Positions 1 through 9,000 of a stretch of DNA of 64,000 bases are shown here, in pieces. Every line of letters starts with the position of its first letter. Position 1 is the stretch's first letter. Both the position numbers and the translations under genes were made by a program. The notes beneath the pieces are model-generated. The model was not told where the DNA came from. It saw only the letters and a program-made list of their open reading frames with translations, and did not search any database. This DNA is from an uncultured Caldilineaceae bacterium (GTDB lineage Bacteria; Chloroflexota; Anaerolineae; Caldilineales; Caldilineaceae). The DNA lies in NCBI GenBank assembly GCA_951812725.1, contig OX638330.1, forward strand, positions 4,133,405 to 4,197,404. The letters run 5' to 3'.

Positions 1-218
1 TAACCGTCAGTTCCGACATGATCCGCAAGGGGTTGACCGTCGTCGGGTCCTGGCTCTACAATATGGGCGACTACGCTAAAGTGATGAAGGTCATCCGGCA
101 GTCTCCCCTCATCGATCTGCTGATCAGCCACCAGTTGCCGATGAGCCAGATTCAGACGGGATTCGGCCTGTTGGCGCAGGGTGAGGCCGGTAAGATCGTG
201 GTCGATCCATGGGCCTAG
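1..218 (+). CDS. Zinc-type medium-chain dehydrogenase, C-terminal fragment
   Basis: The reading frame is already open at the window edge (first full codon at position 3) and stops at 216-218, so only about the last 72 residues are present. The segment with KGLTVVGSW and an ending like GEAGKIVV resembles the C-terminal substrate-domain tail of threonine dehydrogenase/sorbitol dehydrogenase-like MDR enzymes, which oxidise an alcohol with NAD(P)+. The nucleotide-binding and zinc-ligand regions lie upstream of the window, so substrate and cofactor cannot be judged. It is followed by a PhyH gene on the same strand about 65 bp downstream, consistent with one transcript. The family assignment rests on a short tail and is moderate. 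Confidence 0.6.
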   Translation, partial: TVSSDMIRKGLTVVGSWLYNMGDYAKVMKVIRQSPLIDLLISHQLPMSQIQTGFGLLAQGEAGKIVVDPWA

Positions 219-283
219 AGTTGGCAGGTTGATCTTTCTGCCCATCCATCGATTTCTCCACAGTGAAATGGAGCATGCAAGAG

Positions 284-1210
284 ATGAATTTCACGAAATC
301 GCCCAGCTTTGAAGGCAACAAACTCGATACGGCACCGGAGGCATTTGGGACGCTGCGCTCGTCGAGCGACGCGCTGTCTGATATGAAGGAGCTGCGCTGG
401 CGGTTCGAGCAGGATGGTTATCTGTACCTGCCCGGGTTGTTGGATCGCAGTCAGGTTGTGGAGGCCCGGCTCGAAATGCTGAGGAAACTTGACGCTGCCG
501 GCTGTCTGGACCGCGACTATCCGCTGGAGGATGGTGTTGCCCACGCCGACTTTGAGAATGCGTTCATGGTGGAGTTGACGAAGGACAACGCCCCTCTACT
601 TAAGCTGCTCTATGATGGGCCGATGATTGCCTTCTATGAACAGTTTCTGGGCGGGGAGGTGCGCCATTTCGACTATACTTGGTGCCGCTCGAAACCGCCG
701 GGCGAGACGACTGCCACGCCGCCCCACTACGACATTGTATTCATGGGACGCGGTACGCAACGGCTGCATACGAGTTGGACGCCGCTGGGCGACATCCCCA
801 TTGAGATGGGTGGTCTGATGGTCCTGGAGAACTCCCATCGCCACGAAGAGGTAAAGGCCGGCTACGGAACTTTGGACGTCGATGCATATTGCACCAACTA
901 CCCCGACGCGGCCGAGATTGAATCCGGAGAAAAGCTGTGGCAGCATCCAAATGGCGGCGCCTACAACAAGGATGCTATTGCGGCGCGGGCCGAATTGGGG
1001 AATCGCTGGCTGACGACTGACTATGCGATGGGCGATCTGCTGGTTTTCAGTATGTACACCATGCACGCCAGCTTGGACAATCATTCCAACCAGATACGGC
1101 TCTCCACCGACACGCGCTACCAGTTGGCCTCGGAACCGGTGGACGAGCGCTGGATCGGGGACAACCCGATTGCCCACGGGGTGGACGGCAAACGCGGCAT
1201 GATCTGTTGA
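284..1210 (+). CDS. Phytanoyl-CoA dioxygenase (PhyH) family protein 1
   Basis: A predicted Fe(II)/2-oxoglutarate-dependent oxygenase of the PhyH superfamily. The jelly-roll iron site is complete: an H-Y-D triad after TATPP (His near residue 148, Asp near 150), a distal His in YTMHAS (near 261) and the 2-oxoglutarate Arg in IRLSTD (near 272). The length of about 308 residues is normal for the family. I chose ATG 284, which has GGAG about 10 bases upstream; in-frame starts at GTG 263 and ATG 275 are also possible. It lies between a dehydrogenase gene and a second PhyH gene on the same strand, 49 bp before the latter, so all three are probably co-transcribed. The substrate is unknown; bacterial members hydroxylate many small molecules. 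Confidence 0.85.
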   Translation: MNFTKSPSFEGNKLDTAPEAFGTLRSSSDALSDMKELRWRFEQDGYLYLPGLLDRSQVVEARLEMLRKLDAAGCLDRDYPLEDGVAHADFENAFMVELTKDNAPLLKLLYDGPMIAFYEQFLGGEVRHFDYTWCRSKPPGETTATPPHYDIVFMGRGTQRLHTSWTPLGDIPIEMGGLMVLENSHRHEEVKAGYGTLDVDAYCTNYPDAAEIESGEKLWQHPNGGAYNKDAIAARAELGNRWLTTDYAMGDLLVFSMYTMHASLDNHSNQIRLSTDTRYQLASEPVDERWIGDNPIAHGVDGKRGMIC

Positions 1211-1259
1211 CCCGCTGACCGGCAGTTAAACACGCTACTACACAAAGGAAGATCGTCGG

Positions 1260-2030
1260 ATGCCCTCATTGCAACAGGCATTTTGGGAGATGGATGTATA
1301 CGGTTTCACAGTGCTGGAGGAGGTGCTGACGGGGGCGGAGGTGGAGGCCCTGCGGGCTTCGCTGGCTGATTGGGCAGCGAGGTTGGGCGGCGAGCAGCGA
1401 TTTCTGGGACAGGCCGGCCATGTGAGCAACCTTCCTACGCTCGACCCGCTCTATCATACTCTGGTCGATCATCCCCGCACTTTGCCTGTGATCGAATATG
1501 TGCTGGGCAAGCAGATCATTCTTGGCAGCCTGAACGCGCGCATCGTCCGCCCGGGTGATCCGGTGCAGGGCCTGCACAGCGACATTCGCGCCGACCTGTT
1601 GAACATGGGATCCCCGGTGATGGTCAATACGGTGTGGCTTCTGGATGACTTCACGCCCGAAAACGGCCCCACGCGCATCGTGCCCGGCTCGCACAAGAGT
1701 GGCATGGCCGGACCGCCTGAAGGGATGGATGTAAAGCACGTCCATCAGCTGGTTGCGCCGGCTGGTAGTGTCCTCGTCTTTAACGGCCAGTGCTGGCACG
1801 GGGGCGGGGCGAACCGGACTGAGACCGACCGCCATGCGCTGTTCGGCCACTACCGCAAGAGCGCACTGATCTTCCAGGTCGATCCCCACGACGGCTTCCA
1901 AGAGGGCTGGATGGATGACCTGACGCCCCGCCAGCGTGAGTTGCTGCGCATGGATAACGGGCTGGCCGCGCCGCACGCGGCGGACAGCCACCTGCGTATC
2001 TCGTTTTCGCGCGGCAAGAAGAAAGACTAG
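1260..2030 (+). CDS. Phytanoyl-CoA dioxygenase (PhyH) family protein 2
   Basis: A second PhyH-type oxygenase of 256 residues, clearly divergent from its upstream neighbour. The iron and cosubstrate ligands are present: HSD at about residues 106-108, the distal His in QCWHGGG near 180 and an Arg in TDRHAL near 191. The motif GPTRIVPGSH between the ligand sites is typical of the family. The ATG at 1260 follows an AAAGGAAG-type ribosome-binding site about 8 bases upstream. It starts 49 bp after the preceding PhyH stop, so the two are likely one operon acting on the same or successive intermediates together with the dehydrogenase at the window edge. Substrate cannot be predicted. Confidence 0.85.
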   Translation: MPSLQQAFWEMDVYGFTVLEEVLTGAEVEALRASLADWAARLGGEQRFLGQAGHVSNLPTLDPLYHTLVDHPRTLPVIEYVLGKQIILGSLNARIVRPGDPVQGLHSDIRADLLNMGSPVMVNTVWLLDDFTPENGPTRIVPGSHKSGMAGPPEGMDVKHVHQLVAPAGSVLVFNGQCWHGGGANRTETDRHALFGHYRKSALIFQVDPHDGFQEGWMDDLTPRQRELLRMDNGLAAPHAADSHLRISFSRGKKKD

Positions 2031-2210
2031 CCCGCCCGATTGCGGAGATGGACCACGACGCAGAAGGGCATGCACCGGCTGGGAGTGCGTTCAGTTCGGC
2101 GGGCCGCTTAGTCTCACTACGTTTTGTTGTGTAGTCCGGGAAGAATCCCCTCGGTGGATGTGTGCGGAGTGATACCCTGCTGCCGCGTCCCTATCCTCTC
2201 TGCTTTTTTC

Positions 2211-2911
2211 GTAGCTGCTAAGCCATATACAGCGCCTGTGTGCACCAGACCTTCAGTCCCGCCGACATTCGGGCTATCTCATCGTGTACTCGTTGGCCGC
2301 CGCCACCTTGGACGGGACGCACAGCTGGAATTACGGCGTACGGTGGATGAGGCATGTTTTTGGAGGGGGGCGTTGCGGGGGCGCAGCCCCTGCACAAGGG
2401 AGGCCGCTTGCGGCCGACCGCCCAGAACTGCAGTGGTCAGTGATCAGTGGTTAGTGGTCAGTGGACTGAGACTGCAGGTGGGGTAGGAGACATTGTTGGC
2501 TAGACACGTTGCTGGTGCGGCACTGCTGGAATGCGCACACACGGTCGATGAGCGGTGGTTTTGTAGGGGGGCGTTGCGGGGGCGCAGCCCCTGCACAAGG
2601 GAGGGCCGAAGGCCCGACCGCCCAGAACTGCAGTGGTCAGTGGTCAGTGACCAGTGGTTAGTGGTCAGTGGACTGAGACTGCAGGTGGGATAGGAGACAT
2701 TGTTGGCTAGACACCTTGCTGGAGCGGCACTGCTGGAATGCGCATACACGGTCGGTGAGCGATGGTTTTGTAGGGGGGCGTTGCGGGGGCGCAGCCCCTG
2801 CACAAGGGAGGGCCGAAGGCCCGACCGCCCATAAAACAGAGAATGAGGAGAGAGTAAACACCTTCACTCACCTCATTCAGGTTCGCAGATCAGTTGTGGC
2901 TGAGTAGTTAC
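2211..2911 (+). repeat. MITE-like inverted-repeat element, copy 1 (expanded)
   Basis: The element begins with GTAGCTGCTAAGCC (2211-2224) and ends with GGCTGAGTAGTTAC (2898-2911), which is an imperfect inverted repeat of the start. Inside is a GC-rich core of about 60 bp, present three times: 2365-2424, about 2565-2624 and about 2771-2831. Other copies in this window (12010-12316, 40934-41238, 41903-43408 minus the insertion) contain one core and are about 300 bp, so this copy has been enlarged to about 700 bp by tandem duplication of a ~200-bp segment. No transposase gene is encoded, and the short open frames crossing it are composition artefacts. It fills most of the gap between the PhyH gene and rhaB; I see nothing in 2031-2210. 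Confidence 0.75.
2421..2831 (+). repeat. Tandem duplication (~200-206 bp unit) inside element copy 1
   Basis: The stretch beginning CCCAGAACTGCAGTGG at 2421 recurs at 2621. Both copies run through a CAGTGGTCAGTG-rich tract, a segment containing GCACTGCTGGAATGCGC and the GC-rich core. The second unit has an extra 6 bases in the CAGTGG tract, so the offset grows from 200 to 206 bp. The few substitutions between units suggest a fairly recent duplication. Confidence 0.8.
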
Positions 2912-2935
2912 CTAATTTCTACAAAGAGGACAATC

Positions 2936-4378
2936 CTAATTGATTGCGGGCATCTTCACGTTCCGCCATGACTCCTGCTCTTTGGGATCGAACCGCTCCA
3001 AAGCCCCGATTTCGGCTACCAATTGACGGCCCTCGTCGAGATTCGCCAACTCGCCCAGGCTGATGAGTTGTACGAGCGCGTTGCCGATAACGGTTGCTTC
3101 GCCCGGACCGGCGAGGACGGGAATACCGGTGGCGTCGGCGGTGAGCTGGTTCAGGAGCCGGTTGCGGGAACCGCCGCCGACGACATGAATGACCTCGATC
3201 GGCTGTCCAGTCAGAGATTGCAGTTCCGAGAGCACATCTCGGTAGGCAAGGGCCAGGCTATCAAAGACGCAGCGGGCGATGGCGGCATCGCTCTGCGGGC
3301 GGGGCTGGCCGCTCTGCTCGCAAAAGGCTTGGATGTGCGCGGGATGGTCGCCGGGCGGCAGGAAGCGGTCGTCGTTGGGGTCGACAAAGGAACGCAATGG
3401 TTCGGCCGACTCGGCCAGCGAGACCAACTCCGGGTAGGAGTAGGCCCGGCCCGCCTGTTCCCAGGTAGACCGGCACTGCTGCAACAGCCACAGACCCATC
3501 ACATTCTTGAGCAGCCGGAATGAGCCGTAGACGCCGCCCTCGTTGGTGGCGTTTACGGCCAGGGCAGCTTCGTTGACGACCGGCTGCGCCACTTCAAGGC
3601 CGACCAGGCTCCAGGTGCCGCTGCTGATGTAGGCGAATTTCTCGGTTTGGGCGGGGACGCCGGCTACTGCGCTGCCGGTATCGTGACAGGCGGGCGCGAT
3701 GACGGGGACGCCATCGAAAGCCCCAAGGCGCGTCCCGGGTTGCACGACCTCGGGGAAGAGGTCGGCAGGAATGCCAAGTGCGTCCAGCAGCCCATTAGCC
3801 CAGGAGCGGGTAAATGGGTTAAGCATCTGAGTCGTGGTGGCATTACTGAATTCGCAGACCTGGACGCCGCTCAACCAGAAGTTGAGCAGATCCGGAACGG
3901 TGAGAAAGCGCGACGCAATCTGCAGTTGGGGGGAGCCGCCGGCTACCAGGCTCATCATCTGGTAGAGCGTATTGATGGCCATGAACTGGATGCCGGTCTG
4001 CGCGAACACTTCCGCTCTGGGAACGCGGGAGAAGACCGCCTCCAACATTCCCTCTGTGCGGCTGTCGCGGTAGCAGACGGGGTTGCCGATGAGATCGCCG
4101 TTGCGATCGAGGAGGCCGAAGTCCACGCCCCAGGTGTCGACTGCGAGGCTGGAGGGTGTTTCAGTTGCGTGCGCCTTGCTGCGGCCGATGCCCGACTGCA
4201 CCTCGCGCCAGAGGTGGAGAATATCCCATTGCAGAACACCGTTGACTGTCAGAGCGTAGTTGGGAAAGCGATGCACTTCCTCGAGCTGCAGGCTGGAGCC
4301 ATCAAAATGCACCGCCATCACCCGGCCGGATTCTGCGCCAATATCGATGGCCAAAACGGTGGCGCGGTTTTTCGTCAT
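2936..4378 (-). CDS. rhaB: Rhamnulokinase
   Basis: An FGGY-family sugar kinase of 480 residues, predicted to phosphorylate L-rhamnulose at O-1 with ATP in the cytoplasm. The N-terminal FGGY_N lobe starts with the phosphate-binding segment AIDIGAESGR. The sugar-binding region has VDTWGVDFGLLD with the expected catalytic Asp, and the C-terminal lobe carries the adenosine motif HVVGGGSRN. Length fits the family. It starts at ATG 4378, 65 bp downstream of the rhaA stop on the same strand, so rhaA-rhaB form a short operon. No rhamnulose-1-phosphate aldolase or regulator gene lies in the window, so the rest of the pathway must be elsewhere. Adjacency to rhaA supports rhamnulokinase over other FGGY kinases. 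Confidence 0.93.
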   Translation of the reverse strand: MTKNRATVLAIDIGAESGRVMAVHFDGSSLQLEEVHRFPNYALTVNGVLQWDILHLWREVQSGIGRSKAHATETPSSLAVDTWGVDFGLLDRNGDLIGNPVCYRDSRTEGMLEAVFSRVPRAEVFAQTGIQFMAINTLYQMMSLVAGGSPQLQIASRFLTVPDLLNFWLSGVQVCEFSNATTTQMLNPFTRSWANGLLDALGIPADLFPEVVQPGTRLGAFDGVPVIAPACHDTGSAVAGVPAQTEKFAYISSGTWSLVGLEVAQPVVNEAALAVNATNEGGVYGSFRLLKNVMGLWLLQQCRSTWEQAGRAYSYPELVSLAESAEPLRSFVDPNDDRFLPPGDHPAHIQAFCEQSGQPRPQSDAAIARCVFDSLALAYRDVLSELQSLTGQPIEVIHVVGGGSRNRLLNQLTADATGIPVLAGPGEATVIGNALVQLISLGELANLDEGRQLVAEIGALERFDPKEQESWRNVKMPAIN

Positions 4379-4443
4379 GGTTCGTCCTGTTGCGTGTCAT
4401 TTCGGCGAGGGAAGGGAGTTGGTCCTCTGCCCTGTCCCCGTTT

Positions 4444-5718
4444 TCAGTCTCGAAGTGACAGCACATCCTTCTCGTACTGCCGAATCTCCTGAAGAAAGGC
4501 CATGCCCACCGGCACATCCTGCTGCAAACAGTGGTAGTCCCAGACTGCGGCGTGCGGCATCGCCTTCAACTCTTCCATCAGAGCCAGGCGGGTCGTGTAA
4601 TCGGCCTGGCGTTCGAACTCCTGCATAGCATCCTTTGGCTCCAGCAGGGCCAGGAGCAGGGCGCGCAGCGAATTGCGTGTGCCAATCGCCCACGCGGCAA
4701 CGCGGTTGATGCTGGCATCGAAGAAATCCAGCCCGATGTGCACACGATCCAGATGGTCCCCGCGCACGATCTCCTGCATGATGGCCTGCAGCTCGTCGCT
4801 GAATGTGACTACGTGGTCGCTATCCCAGCGAACGCCGCGGCTCACATGGAGGACCAACTCGGAGACAAAGAGCAGGCAGGCCGATATCTTGTCGGAGATT
4901 ACTTCGGTTGGGTGAAAGTGGCCGGCGTCGAGGCAGAGGGCCTGGTTGTTCTGCGCGGCATAGCCCAGATAGAATTCGTGCGAGCCGACGACGTAGCTCT
5001 CTGAACCGAGGCCGAACAGTTTACATTCGATAGCGTCACGGTTGTGGTTGGGATCGATTTCCTTTTCGAATATCTGGTCCAGGGCGTCTTTCAGGAGTCG
5101 ACGGGGCGTTGCGCGGTCGCTGGGCGAGTCCTTGAGGCCGTCGGGGATCCAGATATTTGTCATTGCCGGCGTGCCCAGCTCCTTGCCGAAGAAGCTCCCG
5201 ATCTCCCGGCAGGCGATGCAGTGCTGAATCCAGAACTGGCGGATGTCGTTATCGTAGGAGGCGAGGGTGAAGCCATCTTCGGCCAGAGGGTGGGAGAATA
5301 GTGTCGGATTGAAATCGATGCCGTGCCCATTCTCTTTGGCCCAGTCTGCCCAGCCTTGAAAGTGGCGGGGGGCAATTTCGTTGCGGGCCGGCTTTTCGTC
5401 GGTGTCCGGGTACATCGCGTGCAGGTTCAGGCGGTGACTGCCAGGGATGATGCTGTATGCGATGTCCAGATCGCTGCGCAGTTCGTCGACAGTGCGGGCG
5501 CGCCCGGGATAGTTGCCGGTCGCCATGAGGCCGCCGCCCAGCCCGCGTCCCGGCTCTTCAAAGCCGAGCACGTCGTCGCCCTGCCAGCAGTGGAGGCTGA
5601 TGGGTACGCCACGTAAGGCGGTCAGCGCCTGCTCTGTGTCCACGCCGATGGCGGCGTAGCGTTGCTGGGCCAAGGCGTATGCGTCTTCGATCTGTTTCGA
5701 TGTCGTTGCAAAGTTCAT
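4444..5718 (-). CDS. rhaA: L-rhamnose isomerase
   Basis: Converts L-rhamnose to L-rhamnulose in the cytoplasm. The 424-residue protein aligns by eye along its whole length with E. coli RhaA: SLHCWQGDDVLGFE near the N-terminus, ATGNYPG, the metal-site region CLDAGHFHPTEVISDK, VRWDSDHVV and HIGLDFFDASINR with its conserved acidic and histidine metal ligands. The start is ATG 5718, preceded by GGAG about 8 bases upstream. It is the first gene of the rhaAB operon on the minus strand. Rhamnose use fits the other carbohydrate genes in this window, notably the ABC sugar importer and the sulfatase. Confidence 0.95.
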   Translation of the reverse strand: MNFATTSKQIEDAYALAQQRYAAIGVDTEQALTALRGVPISLHCWQGDDVLGFEEPGRGLGGGLMATGNYPGRARTVDELRSDLDIAYSIIPGSHRLNLHAMYPDTDEKPARNEIAPRHFQGWADWAKENGHGIDFNPTLFSHPLAEDGFTLASYDNDIRQFWIQHCIACREIGSFFGKELGTPAMTNIWIPDGLKDSPSDRATPRRLLKDALDQIFEKEIDPNHNRDAIECKLFGLGSESYVVGSHEFYLGYAAQNNQALCLDAGHFHPTEVISDKISACLLFVSELVLHVSRGVRWDSDHVVTFSDELQAIMQEIVRGDHLDRVHIGLDFFDASINRVAAWAIGTRNSLRALLLALLEPKDAMQEFERQADYTTRLALMEELKAMPHAAVWDYHCLQQDVPVGMAFLQEIRQYEKDVLSLRD

Positions 5719-6080
5719 CAGGTCACTCCATATTGACGAGAACGTTGATGCTTTTTAATCAGCGAATAAGGAATTTATATCAGTGCGCTTTTCGAACGGG
5801 ACTCGATGTTGAGACCTGGCGGAAATTCGGGTCTTGATAGGAACGATGGGTGCAGGCGTGTACATTGCGGAGTGCCAGGCGGTGGTACTTTTCTGAAAAA
5901 GATGCGCCCTTCAAAGATGTTGAGACTCGCTGTCTTTGCAGGAATGATGGAAACGGCTGAGGAGCAAAACCGGTATTGCATCTACTGTTTCAAAACATCT
6001 ACCGTGAGGCTCTTTTTTTCTGCTGTCCACCAATGCCGCTATGTAAGAGGTTGCGAAATGTGGAGATCTGTTGTCGTCCC
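5719..6080. other. Intergenic region upstream of rhaA and downstream of dnaE
   Basis: About 360 bp separate the dnaE stop from the rhaA start, both on the minus strand. It should hold the rhaAB promoter and the end of the dnaE transcript. A TATAAA-like hexamer lies near 5773-5780 on the minus strand, but I found no convincing -35 partner, operator or terminator. Open frames here have no recognisable domain. Confidence 0.5.
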
Positions 6081-9000
6081 TCAGGACTGGTCTTCCAACG
6101 CGACCTCTACTTTGAAATGGTTGCGCAACTCATGTAGCAGCCGTTCGCTGACATTACAGAATTCATTGGGGAAGGTAAGTTGATGGCGAGAGCCATTGGT
6201 CTCCAAGACCACAACGAATTGATCCCGTCCTTTGGGGTCGCGCACTGCGTCGAAAATTTCCCGTAGGCGATATTTGTCGCGTTTGAACTGGCCGGAGCGG
6301 CTGAAGATGATGCGCAGGAGCTGGCGGCCGTTCTCGGCAGAGGGACGATTGATTATGGCGGGATCTTTCATTTCTTCGCCCTGCGGTGGAGCCGTGCTTG
6401 ATGCTGCAGAATCAGCAAGGCGCGTGCCACCGGGTGGATCTGCATTGACCGGCGGAGACTGAGACTTTGGCGCAAGTTCATCCGCGTCTGCGCCTTCTTG
6501 CGCCTGGGCATCGTCGGCCTCCGGCTTGTCAGGCTCGGCTGCCGCGGGCTCTTGCCGTGCCGGCGCGGCGAACTGAGGCGCGCCGTTGGTCTCCGGCAGG
6601 TTCTCCGCCATCATACTTTGGGCGAGAAGCGGTGGTTCAGGGTATTTCTCAGGCTCGGCCGCGTCGTCCGTCATATCGGTAGCCGCCTCTTCTCCGGGTT
6701 CCGGCGCGGGTTCGTCGGGGAAGCCGGCATCGAAGGGGGGCTCCGCAATACTCATGGGCTTCTCGCTATTGGGCATGTCATCGGGCGGCGGTATCAGCTC
6801 GACATCGCTCCCGTTCGACCCGACGCCTGGCGCGGCGCCCCAACCGCCACCGACTTCGGGCTGGTGCACATCGGCTTTGGCTAATCCGAACTCGACCGCT
6901 GTCTGCAAGGTATCCACGAGAACGCTGGTACGTCCATTGCGGGTCTGGGCCTTTCCCTTCACCATGACGACCCGTTCTTCTTCCAGATATTCTTTGAACT
7001 CTTCGTAGGCTTGTGGGAAGAAGAGCGCCTCACACTGGCCCTGCATGTCCTCCAACTGGACAAAGGCCATTTTATCGCCCTTCCTGGTCACCGTGGTGCG
7101 GATGGAGGCCAGCATTCCGGCAAGGGTAACGTTATTGCCGTCATGTCTTTCGTTTAATTCGGCACAGGTGCAGGTTGTGAACCGACTCAGATCTACGTTT
7201 AACTGCTGGACCGGATGGCTGCCAACGTAGACGCCGAGCAACTCCTTCTCCCACTGGAACCGCTCGCGGTCGCTCGTCTTTGATTGCCCCGCCGCCTTGT
7301 GCTGCGGCAGCCGAATCGGAAACTGTTCCGGTTGTATGTCGCCGTTGGCGCCACTAAACATATCGAACATAGACAACTGGCCGCTCTCTCTGGCGCTGTG
7401 GGTGGCGGCGGAACGGGCGATGCATTGATCGATCACGTCGAGAAGCTGGCGGCGGAGTTCCCCTTTGCTCTGCTCGACCTGCTGGCCAAAGCGGTCGAAC
7501 GCACCCACTTTGATAAGACATTCAAGGGAGCGTTTGTTTACTTGCCGCAAGTCGACGCGGTCGCACATATCCTCGAGGTTGGGGAAGGGGCCGCCTTCAG
7601 CGCGCGCGTCCAGAATTGCCTGCACCGGGCCGACGCCAACGTTCTTTACCGCGGCCATACCAAAACGGATGGCAGACCCTGCGGTAATTGGGAAGTCAAA
7701 TGCAAGGGAGGGATCTTTCGGCAGTATCTCCTGCTCTGCGTCGTCGGGCAGATCCTGAATTGAGAAATCCAGGTCGCTGTGGTTCACGTCGGGCGGCAGA
7801 ACGTGAATGCCCATACGACGGCATTCCTGGATAAAATTAATTACTTTTTCGGTCTTGTCCCGCTCGACGAGTAGAAGCGCAGCCATATATTCGACCGGAT
7901 ATAATGCCTTCAAGTAGGCGGTCTGCACGGTGATGACGGCATAGTCGGCCGCGTGCGCCTTGTTGAAGCCATAGCGGGCGAAGAATTCGATGTCTGCGTA
8001 GATAGCTTGCGCCGCGCTGGCAGAGATGCCGTTTTTGCCGCAGCCACCGATGAACAAGGCCTTGTGATACTCGATCTTTGAGGCATCTTTCTTGCTAATT
8101 GCTTGCCGCACCAGATCGGCCTCGGTAGGCGAGTAGCCGGCCAATTGGTTCAAAATCTGAATAATTTGTTCCTGGTATACGATGATGCCGTAGGTTTCGG
8201 CCAGGACCGGCTCGAGGGCGGGATGTTTAATTTCCATCTCTTCTTCGCCGTGCATTCGCCTGATATAGTTGGGAATGTACTCCATCGGCCCTGGTCGATA
8301 GAGAGAGATGGTGGCAATGATATGCTCGAATGCAGTGGGTTTCATCTCGGTCAGCACACGCCTCATTCCCTGAGATTCCACCTGAAAAACGCCGCTCACT
8401 TCACCGCTTGACAGAAGGCGAAAGGCGGGCTCGGCCTCAGGTCCTTCAATGGGGATGGAGTCCAGGCTGTAGTCAATGCCATGATGCTCTTTGATCAGTC
8501 GACAAGCCTCCCGCATGACGGTCAGTGTGCTCAGGCCGAGGAAATCGATTTTGAGCAGGCCCAACGATTCCAGGACTGGGAATTCAAACTGTGTAATGGT
8601 TTCGGTGATCGACCCTTTTGAGCCTCGCATCAGCGGTGTGTAGTTCGTCAAGTCTTTATCGGCGACGATCACGGCGGCTGCATGAATGCCGGCGTGGCGG
8701 GCAACTCCTTCGAGCTGCATCGACGTGTCCAGAAGTGTCCGCTCCCAGCCGTCTTTTTTGTAGAGCTGATCCAGTTCCGGCTCGTAAAATTCATTGCCCT
8801 CTGTCAATACGTCCTGAATGGTGGCCGGTTTGCCAGGCATGGCAGGGATCATCTTGGCAATGCGATCGACGTCATCCAGCGAGATATCCTGGGCGCGCCC
8901 CACATCGCGAATGGCAGCGCGGGCCTTCATGCGGCCAAAGGTAGCGATTTGGGCAACCTGATTACTGCCATATTTTTCGACAGTGTAGCGGATCATCTCT

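Noticed and set aside
2430..2700. Possible CRISPR array from CAGTGG repeats
   Set aside because: Units are degenerate, contiguous and without unique spacers; the larger period (~200 bp) is a tandem duplication. No cas genes are present.
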